NCBI GenBank assembly: GCA_016214985.1
Contig: JACRMM010000017.1
Location: forward strand, 1 to 52,246
DNA length: 52,246 nt
Reading direction: 5' to 3'
Source: Deltaproteobacteria bacterium
GTDB taxonomy: Bacteria > Desulfobacterota > Deferrisomatia > Deferrisomatales > JACRMM01
Part shown: one piece after another, positions 1 to 8,300 of the stretch
How positions within the stretch are numbered: the stretch's first letter is position 1
Layout: every line of letters begins with the position of its first letter
The notes under the pieces: generated by a model
Database searches by the model: none
The model's input: the letters and a program-made list of their open reading frames with translations, nothing else
What the model was told of the DNA's origin: nothing
Position numbers and translations under genes: made by a program

Positions 1-149
1 TGCCCCGCACGGTGCGTCAGGCACCTCTCAGATGCCCCTCGAACGCCGAGCACGAAGCCAATGTGTAGTGCCAAGGCCCCTCTGCGCCTTCTCAACTAGC
101 TGATATCACCCAACTTCTCGCAGGGCACTGTAGAAGATGGGCCAGAAGT

Positions 150-218
150 GCAGAGTGTAGAAGCGACCTTGTAGCCCTCTGCAGAAGAGCAGAGTGTAGA
201 CGCGTCCCTGTAGCCTCT
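150..218. repeat. Imperfect direct repeat, two units of about 30 bp
   Basis: Two similar units (150-180 and 189-218) share the core GCAGAGTGTAGA, then a GCG-containing stretch and TGTAGCC. A weaker third resemblance precedes them near 130. They lie just beyond the 3' end of the large minus-strand gene that ends at 248. No function can be assigned. The rest of 1-247 shows no gene. Confidence 0.45.
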
Positions 219-247
219 GTAGCCCTGATCCAAACGGAGAACTCAAA

Positions 248-3200
248 CTAAACGGCAGCTATCTGAAGCAACGTCTCTCGCAAGTTCTCAGAAAACTCGC
301 CGAGGCGGCCTTGATCTATCTTCCTACCGAGTCCCACCAACGCCCCTTTGGCAAATCTACTACTATTTCCAGCACACACACCTATAGACTCCTTAATCCT
401 GTTGCAAAGCACTGGGTCTACATCCAGTTTATCGACCATATCACAGAGTCCCTGAACACGAAAACTTGGATCCTTCACGTTGGGCAAATCATGCATCAGA
501 ACGTCGACAATTCTCTTGATGCGGTCAGACGATCGCCACACAAGCGGTATGGTTCGCGGAAACAATATATGGCTGAGTTCAATGGCAGCGCGCCCATCTA
601 TGTTAGGCTCCAATCTCATTGCCCTTTCGAAATACTCGATGCTTTCGTCCAAGAATGGCTTAGCAGAAGCCTCGTCCCCATTATCGAGGAGAAAGAGCAT
701 ACTCTGATGGGCGGCTCGCGCCGCTCTTCTAAGCAAATCCAGGGTCGACCGAATGCTTCCCCGACCATCCTCCAAGCCTAGCGCTCTCCTCAGCAGAGAT
801 ATTACATCTAGGCAACGGCGCTTATCGCCATAGGTTGTGAGGAAGAATACATAATTCAAATACATCTTGTGCGCTAGCTCCCAATAGATGCGATGCGTTT
901 CTAGTATCTCTATTGACTTTGCGTACTGATGCTCGGCAGCATCAATATCTCCAATCTCATCTGCCAACGTTCTGCCGAAATCAGAACGTGCCCTACACAC
1001 ATGTTGAACTGTCCGTGCTAGGGGCAAGTCTGCTCTGGGCAACCCAGCTACGCATTTGTCAAAATGGAATCTCAGCTTTGTTTCCACTTCTTGCCTGTTT
1101 TCATCCGTAGAAGCATTCTTGAACATCTCGACATATATCCGAGCAAGAACCTGATGAGTAACTATATCATGCCATGTCTTTGCGCCGTCGTCATCTCTCA
1201 GTGGTTCAGGTGATTCAAATCCGGACTGCAACATCATAGCGGCACTTCCGTAATCCGGCCGTCTCTCTCCCTTTCTTGACGTGTAACTTCGAAACGCAAG
1301 GAGCCTCCCAAGTATATGACGAGCATGTCTCTTCCTATCATCAGACAATTCATCTGCTTCAACGACCCTTAGGCAGCAGTCCTCTGCCTCACATAGCCAA
1401 TCATCATGCGTCGTTCTTGTGTTAGCATCGCACAGATCTATCAAGAAATTTGCATAGCCGTTCAGCGTATGTTCATGTACGAACCCCTTTGCGTCGAGCA
1501 CTGCGACCGCCCTTCTGTACAAGTCCATTGCCCTATCTACGTGACCGGAGTTTGCCTCGTACCGCGCCCACGCGTTCAATACTGATTCTTCTGATTGTTC
1601 GATACGCTCAGATATCTGTAGGGCCATACCGAAGTACTTATCTGGTGGCTCACTATCCGCAGCAACAACCTTCCTTTCATGACGTGCCAAGAATACCGCG
1701 TATCTTTGCATGGCAATAACTGCACCCATTCCATTTGGCGCGGTTTCCACAGCTCTCTTGAAGATCTCTGAAGCCCTTGGCAACTCGTTTGCTGCCTCTA
1801 GTAACTCTCCCTTTCTACGGAACAGAGCCGAGTCAAACGGAAAGCGTGGTTCCAAATCTTGCATTTCCTTAAGCGCGCTCTTGTAACCATCTACGTTCGC
1901 AATTACTCCAATGTATCTATCTATTACTTTGGCAATACTTCTGTCGGCCTGTGAATTGCGCGGAACACTCAATAACTCTTCCAAAGCTATAGCAAAAATA
2001 CTCTTTGCCTCTCTAGCTTTCTCCCGTCCGAAAGTAGCAAGTCCCATGGCCAAAGATATCCTTGCACCGAGCTCCATTCCTTCCGGCTGCTGTCCTATGC
2101 TCTTGGCCGCCCTATCGTACTGCATGCCAGCAAAAGCCCGGTCGCCAACTGCCCTGCATGTTGCGGCCCAGTACACGATCTCGTTTGGATCGGAGACGTC
2201 TTCAACTAATAGCTTAATTGCCGCCTTATGTGCTTTGTAAAGGTCCCTCGCAATTACGATGCCGTCGACGTCGGGCAGAAACGCCAAATGCCAGCCTGCG
2301 TCCAGACCCCTCAAAATGAGCTGGATCGTCCTTCTCTCAATTGCCTGCAACTTACTTCCAGACAATAGCGTGGTCAATATGCCGTCATATAAATTAGCAA
2401 TATCATCACTCTTGGTACGAAGACGCTTATCAAATAACCAATTAGAGAGGTATGGACTGCCAACTCTATACCCACATGAGGACAATTCTCCGGAGGTCAG
2501 CTTTCTAAGAACCAATCCGGCAAATCCAGCGTCGTCAAGCAACCGCTTCTCGTGGGCCGGAAGTTTGGGAAGTCCCCGCTGCGGAAGGGCCAAGTCAAGA
2601 AGGTCGCAAGCAGCAATTCTGTGGTATGCTTCCTTGGCATCTTCTGATAGGTCTTCGTACTTGCGTATATACTGCTTAACAAAGTTATTTTGGTAAGACG
2701 AATTGCCTACGTGGGTATATATAGCGCAAAAGAAGCTGGCTAGGCTGCTTTTGTATTGTTTGCGCATATCTGTGTCTTGTGTCACATATTTGCAGGCGAC
2801 CTCAGATAGATTGAGTTCTTCGCATAGCTTATTGCCAATTGACTGTCTGTCGGATGCTGTAAGCTTAAGGTGTATCGGGTCTAATGATGACGCGCATGAC
2901 AGATCCTCGGAGTGACCGCTCGTTATTACTGCTATATTATAGGCATTAACCGATTCAATGAAGCGCGACACTCTTTGTAGGCGCAGCTCCGAAAATTCTT
3001 CGTCCGCCTGGAGAACACTCATGATGTCATCTAGGAAGACTGCCAACCGTCTCTTTGCGCCAAGGAATGCAGGTGCGTAACGACTCAGACGACGAGGGAG
3101 GGTCTTTTCATAGTCGTTGAAGAGATCAGAGTTCAGAAAGTCGTCCGCTTCTTCGTCGAGAAAAGGAACGGCAGTTTCGTCACTCTTACACCATAGGACT

Positions 3201-4339
3201 TGATAGTTATGTTTTGTTGCCAGTTCTAGTGCAAGACGCCCAAGAAAAATGGACTTCCCTTGTCTGGTTTCACCCCATACGTGGAGGTGGACGGAGTTTG
3301 CGACTTGTTGTTGCTGGATCCGTTCTATACACCATTCATCAAGTCGCCTCTGCTGCCCCGCAGATTCTGGGTTGGCCATGTAGCGGGGGGCATCTAAATT
3401 GAGCGTCGTACATGTAAGTGGACTTACGCGCCTAGCGCCTGAATAGAATGCTTCAGCGTACTTGGCTCTATTAACATTTGAGCTTGCCTTCATTGGCACT
3501 ACAACGAAAGAGCGTTTAATGCGTGCTCTTATTCCGTGAGTGGCTACGTATTGACGAAATGTGTAATAGAGCGTAAGTATGCCTATCGCCCAAATGGAGA
3601 CTTGCTGGAGCAGAGCCAACAACGATAGGGACGTTGCCTGATGGGACGGCGGCTGTTGGCCCTTGTCTGGCTGCAGTGGGGGGGCCGCCCTTGGATCCTG
3701 TTTGTGGGCGTTGTCTGCATGTCCGGGAGAGCTGCGAAGGTGTTTCCTGGGTTGAAGGGGCGTGGGTCGGGGACGCTCGGAGACAATTAGAGGGGGCCCT
3801 TGAGTGGTCCCCTCAGACGTAGGTGGCTGCTCTCTGCCTGGAGCCGCGGCGGCAGGTTTGGCGGAGGAGGATGGAAGCATTACCTGCGGCGCCGGCGAGG
3901 GCTGTGAACGGTTCCCGTTGTACGCACGAGGAGAAGGCTCCAACCTACCCTGAGAGGCGAGCGGTCCCGCTCCGATGATCTGCTCTATAGGGGACTCAAC
4001 ATTGGGCGCGTCAGCAGACGTTTGATCATCGTCGGACCTTACTGGCAATTTGGGACTCCACAGTCCGCGAGCGAGTTCGCCCCCTTCTCCGGCTGTTGGA
4101 CCCGCGAATCCTAAGGTCGGGCGTTCCGGATAGCCACCACTTAGTTGCGGACTCATGGTCTCCTTCTCTGCGCCAGTCGCCGAGGTCCCGCTGAAGAGTA
4201 TGGCGACGACGCACATGAGCCGGAGTGCGAGGCGAGGGCAAAGCCAAGGTTCGCTCTGACGTCGCGGAACACCAGGAGGAATTGGACTGAAACTACGCCC
4301 AAACAGGTTGAGGCAGACAGGAGAAGAAGTGCACATCAA
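248..4339 (-). CDS. Membrane-anchored P-loop (STAND-like) NTPase with TPR-like C-terminal repeats
   Basis: A 1363-aa protein. The N-terminus has a hydrophobic segment (about residues 38-52), then about 180 residues rich in Pro, Ser and Gln. A second clear membrane segment (about 238-262) follows, so the NTPase probably lies in the cytoplasm. Walker A is GETRQGKS at 356-363 and Walker B is AVFLDD near 433-438. The C-terminal two thirds are helical and read like TPR units with A/Y/L spacing. This layout of ATPase plus superhelical sensor is that of STAND/NLR-type proteins, many of which are defence genes; the role here is inferred. The start is uncertain: Met42 would also give a signal-like N-terminus and neither has a strong ribosome site. 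The gene is visibly AT-richer than every neighbour, which suggests recent transfer. Confidence 0.7.
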   Translation of the reverse strand: MMCTSSPVCLNLFGRSFSPIPPGVPRRQSEPWLCPRLALRLMCVVAILFSGTSATGAEKETMSPQLSGGYPERPTLGFAGPTAGEGGELARGLWSPKLPVRSDDDQTSADAPNVESPIEQIIGAGPLASQGRLEPSPRAYNGNRSQPSPAPQVMLPSSSAKPAAAAPGREQPPTSEGTTQGPPLIVSERPRPTPLQPRKHLRSSPGHADNAHKQDPRAAPPLQPDKGQQPPSHQATSLSLLALLQQVSIWAIGILTLYYTFRQYVATHGIRARIKRSFVVVPMKASSNVNRAKYAEAFYSGARRVSPLTCTTLNLDAPRYMANPESAGQQRRLDEWCIERIQQQQVANSVHLHVWGETRQGKSIFLGRLALELATKHNYQVLWCKSDETAVPFLDEEADDFLNSDLFNDYEKTLPRRLSRYAPAFLGAKRRLAVFLDDIMSVLQADEEFSELRLQRVSRFIESVNAYNIAVITSGHSEDLSCASSLDPIHLKLTASDRQSIGNKLCEELNLSEVACKYVTQDTDMRKQYKSSLASFFCAIYTHVGNSSYQNNFVKQYIRKYEDLSEDAKEAYHRIAACDLLDLALPQRGLPKLPAHEKRLLDDAGFAGLVLRKLTSGELSSCGYRVGSPYLSNWLFDKRLRTKSDDIANLYDGILTTLLSGSKLQAIERRTIQLILRGLDAGWHLAFLPDVDGIVIARDLYKAHKAAIKLLVEDVSDPNEIVYWAATCRAVGDRAFAGMQYDRAAKSIGQQPEGMELGARISLAMGLATFGREKAREAKSIFAIALEELLSVPRNSQADRSIAKVIDRYIGVIANVDGYKSALKEMQDLEPRFPFDSALFRRKGELLEAANELPRASEIFKRAVETAPNGMGAVIAMQRYAVFLARHERKVVAADSEPPDKYFGMALQISERIEQSEESVLNAWARYEANSGHVDRAMDLYRRAVAVLDAKGFVHEHTLNGYANFLIDLCDANTRTTHDDWLCEAEDCCLRVVEADELSDDRKRHARHILGRLLAFRSYTSRKGERRPDYGSAAMMLQSGFESPEPLRDDDGAKTWHDIVTHQVLARIYVEMFKNASTDENRQEVETKLRFHFDKCVAGLPRADLPLARTVQHVCRARSDFGRTLADEIGDIDAAEHQYAKSIEILETHRIYWELAHKMYLNYVFFLTTYGDKRRCLDVISLLRRALGLEDGRGSIRSTLDLLRRAARAAHQSMLFLLDNGDEASAKPFLDESIEYFERAMRLEPNIDGRAAIELSHILFPRTIPLVWRSSDRIKRIVDVLMHDLPNVKDPSFRVQGLCDMVDKLDVDPVLCNRIKESIGVCAGNSSRFAKGALVGLGRKIDQGRLGEFSENLRETLLQIAAV

Positions 4340-4484
4340 CCACCCTCGTCTATTCTAAGATTACGCTTTCGCGGAACTGCTGATTATGCGCCACTTGTCA
4401 ATACTCTGGAGTTCGCATTGTCCTGGTCATAGGGCCAGCGCCACTTGAGTCCTCGCATCCACGAACGGCGCCGGGCCAAGCGTT

Positions 4485-4743
4485 ATCTCGTTCTCACGTC
4501 GGGCATGAGGTTCGTGTATACGGCATCCATCTCTTCCGGGTTTCCGACAACGGTTTCCGGTCCTCAATCAGCCGCGTCAGGTGTGGCCGAACTCCAGCGG
4601 CGTCGAGGCTGGTTATGTCTCGCGCGTCTCCTGAGGTGATGACTCCTCGTCGTTCGAGGAGGAGTTTGATGAGTTCGTAGGCGTCATTGTTGTCGAGGCC
4701 GTCGGGGCGGCTCGCCTTGAAGGTGCCCGAGGCAACTCCGAGG
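4485..4743 (-). pseudogene. Decayed gene fragment, family unknown
   Basis: On the minus strand one frame reads a plausible protein segment (DNNDAYELIKLLLERRG, then VITSGDAR) and stops. A neighbouring frame continues smoothly with DITSLDAAGVRPHLTRLIE. The two halves join as one sequence if a single-base frameshift is assumed near 4625. No start codon or intact frame is present. I do not recognise the family with certainty. It lies between the AT-rich NTPase and the nuclease-ATPase and is probably the tail of a lost island gene. Confidence 0.3.
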
Positions 4744-4823
4744 CTGGCAGGTTGGTCACAGGCGCAGGCTGGAGGAAGAGCGGACCGGGGTCGGGCGGTA
4801 GGAGGCTGAGTTGGGTCCTCGTA

Positions 4824-4938
4824 GGATTCGGGAATCAGGATTCAGGAATGCCCCCATGGGCGCCCTTCGTCCCTTGACGTTCCTGACTCCCGACTCCTGA
4901 CTCCTGAAGCCTGTCTGACTCCCGACTCCTGATTCCTC
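4824..4938. repeat. GGATTCAGGA-type short repeat cluster with inverted arms
   Basis: The left half consists of reiterated GGAATCAGGATTCAGGAA-like units. After a spacer of about 40 bp the same units return inverted as TTCCTGACTCCCGACTCC. The same repeat family brackets the four-helix-bundle element at 11583-12108 and occurs again at 12790-12862. Here it cuts off the coding frame of the adjacent minus-strand fragment, as expected if an element of this type once inserted and left a scar. Confidence 0.6.
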
Positions 4939-5142
4939 CATCCCCGGCAGCTCGATCACCGGCTTCGGGAGGTTCTCGTTGAGCGGGATGTCCCAGTAAG
5001 GGTCGTACTTCTTGGTGAACGCCTCCAGGCAGATGGCCTTCAGCTCGTCGAGCTTGGCGCGGCAGAGCTCGGGGGCCTTCGGGTGGATGGTGTGACTGAG
5101 CGCAGCAGTTGCTGCGGGGTACTTCAAGTATGGTCCGCTCAT
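4939..5142 (-). pseudogene. N-terminal gene fragment truncated by repeat cluster
   Basis: From an ATG at 5142 a frame of about 65 residues reads like genuine protein (LDELKAICLEAFTKKYDPYW, then a Pro-rich stretch ending IELPG). It then runs straight into the GGATTCAGGA-type repeat cluster, where the frame becomes low-complexity (SQESG-like). It is most likely the 5' part of a gene whose remainder was lost. The family is not recognised. Upstream, 5143-5362 has no convincing gene; a short plus-strand frame ending at 5339 looks protein-like but has no start or context. Confidence 0.35.
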
Positions 5143-5362
5143 CGGTACTGCGTTCCCCGCCCGCGGCTCTCGTTCACTGGCGGCCCATCCGTCGTCCACA
5201 AAGGGTTGTGTATTCACACCTCGACGGCGTCCAGAAGAACGAGGGCAAACTCCAACTCCGCGATTTCTACGACCCCTCTCCGCCTGCCCCGGAGCCGTGG
5301 CCGTATGATGGCCGAAAAACGCCTGATTGGTGTTGGTAAGCGGAGTAGAGTCTCTCACGAGG

Positions 5363-8300
5363 TTATGAGCCCCTCTTGGACGAGGATAGGACGGAGTCGT
5401 GCAACTCAAGTGCAGCTGGTATCTGTCGCTTAACGAGTGCCGACAAGAGACGAAGAAACGAGGAACGGAGAGCCTCATCACTCTCGATCTCTCTGCAATT
5501 TGATTCCCAGGCCCGTGCCAGCAGCCCGATCAGAGCATCCTGCAACCGTGACTCCCATCGGTACCACCTGCCTTCTGCCATCGCGTCGTCTAGCCACCCA
5601 ATGGCTTGGCAAATGATTGCAGCACCTGCGGGGCGGGTGACGAACCCTGCGAAAGCAGTTGCGGCATCTTCATACCCCAGCCACTGCTTCGCCCAGACCT
5701 CGTAGAGCGAAGAGAGAGAGCGAACCTGGTCGACGAACTCCTCGCCACCGACGATTCGGGCTCCCCAACGAAGCCCCATGACCTCTGTGTGCATGTTGCA
5801 TAGGTCGTAGCTATAGCGTCCAGGGCTCGGCTTCCACGATGACGCCCCCATTGAGAATTCGATCATCCGTCGCCATTTCGCCGTGAAGACGGCCAAAGAC
5901 GGTGCTGCTTGGACGCCGCCAGTGAACCACTCCATGAGGAAGAATTCGACCCAGTTGTGCGCCACCGACCCAAGTTCGAAGATCGGGCGCCAGAAACGCT
6001 CGGCGGACTCGGGGCGATCGTGTCGAACGATCAGTCGAGCCAGTTTGCCGAACACCCATCGGTCGAACGCCGATGGCACACCACCTGACCCTCTCCGCTC
6101 TTCCTCTGCCTCCGGGGCATTGTCGAGACTCACTTGCAGCAATTCCTCATAGAGGCGAAGGAACAACGCTCGTTCCTCGGGCGTCCTCGCCTGATCGAGG
6201 GTCGGCAACCACCCGAAGGCATGTGGCAATACGCCTTCATGGAGGCCTGGATTCCATGGGCGGACGCTGCGTCTCGAAGCTGGTACGGGCTCGCTTCTCC
6301 GCTCATCCTCTGGCTCCGTCCGCGAGTCCTCGGAGAAACGCCGGGAGCGTCGCCTTTGGCTCAGCAGCGCGGCGAAGTTCGCGACGCGATCCCATGGAAT
6401 CAAACTGGCCGGGATCTCCCTCAGAACGAAACCGTCGACGAGCCGAGAGGCCCAGCGCCTCAACCTGTTGCTTCTCGATGGTTCGTCCTCGTATCTCGGC
6501 CACAGGTAGGCGAGGCCCGCCCACAGGACCGCTACGTTCACCAGCCGAACGAAGTCATCCCCTAGATGCTCTCGCTCCGAGAACGTCCTGTGAAGAGCGA
6601 TGGCAGTCGCGCTGTGGTGAAAGGCGAGGACGCTGAGGGCGGCGGCGGCGCGCCAATCCCCATTACCATTGTCTTCCGCCAGCAATGCCACTCCGGCCTC
6701 GGCCGCGAAGCAGTCCCACGCCATGTTTCCGACCGCCTCGGGCATGTCGAATTGCCGGCGAGTCGGGGGAGAAGCGAAGAACGCGCGAAGTTGCTCGACG
6801 CACCATTGCTCGCGAGCTTCATCCTCGCGCAGCCAGTCGCGATGAAACCGAATGAGGACAGCGATCCCGCCGGAGACGGCGTCCGGCCGCACATCATGAT
6901 CTGGCTCCAGCGCCGGCATCTCTGATATCGCCCGGAGTTCGTGCCAGAACCCCTCTACCTCGTCAACGCCGAGCCTTCCTTCGCCATCGAGGATCTTGCG
7001 GCAACGCATCGGGAAGGTGAGCAGCTGCATGTTCTCTTCGGCCCGCCGAACCCTTTTCTCGGTTTCGGGGCGCAAGTGCGCCGGCCAGTTGAAGTCGATC
7101 CGGATCGTCCCTTTCTCTGGCCCCGGAGACATCGTGTAGTTGCCGATGTCGAACAGAGCAGCCAAACGCTGGACCTCGTCTTGGTCCTCCGGGTTGGCCT
7201 CCGAAGACCATCGAATTCGCTCCTTCTCCAAGAACTCCCGAATAGTCCCGCCTCCCACAAAGAATCTCACGACGACGTCGCGAAGAAGCATCTTTCGGTG
7301 GGGGAGCGTGTGCCAATCCCGGACAAGATTGAAGACCATTTCACCGGAATTCGTCCACAGCATCATGGACATGGTCCACAGGTCCCCCTGCATCAAGATC
7401 TGCCGGTCCCAAGAGTAGGCCTGCCAAATCCCGAGCAACGGCAAGAACGGACCTTCCAGGAGCGCAGGACGGCTCTTCGCGATCTCGAGGAGGACACCGG
7501 CGAACGCGGCCGATCTGCCGTGCCTCCAGATCATGTCAACCCATGGAGTGATGTCCTCCTCGGCTTGGAGCCTGTCGTAGAACCATTTCTCTAAAGCCAT
7601 GAGAGCTGCCGCGACGCTCTTCGGCGCGTGTGCCAAGTCGAGGTACCACGCGTAGACGTGAGCGTCGCCGAACCACCTGACCGGGCCACCCGATGCCCGC
7701 ACGGACACGCACAGGTCAGTCTCTTGGATTGCCCACCCAGCGCGATGAGCCCGGCGCTCCTCTCCTTCCCTCCACCGGTCCGTAGCGAAATTCACCAACC
7801 GGATGATGAGGTCCAGGCCATGTTCTGGGTGCGCCTGGAGGAAGTGGAGAAATGGGCCCTTGAAGTACATGGGCGCCGATCCCAAGAGCCAGTCATCCAA
7901 CGCGTAGCGATCGAAGGGATCGACGTCGTGATCACGGGAGTCGTGATACGGTGCCCTGATACAGAGGGCGAGAATCACCTCTTTCGCGACTTCCGGCCGC
8001 ACGCTGGCAAGTTGAACGATGGCTCCCTTCTCCAGACAGGCCTTTTGAAAACCCTCGTCCACGCGATCTTCGGGGCCTTCGGGCCACGGCCCCCTAAGCG
8101 GACCCAAGGAGAAGAGGGGGTGGGGCAGCGCCGCCTTTCGCTCCATCCTCTCCCTGTATGCCGGGTCCTTCTCGAGCGTGGCTCGACGTTCCTCCTCCGA
8201 TTTCCAATAGGCCTCGGCGCGTGCGAGGATTTCAGGAGCCGGGGGCCGTCGGCGGGAGAGTTCCAGGGCCAGCGCCGAGACCTCATCCGGCAGGTCGGGT

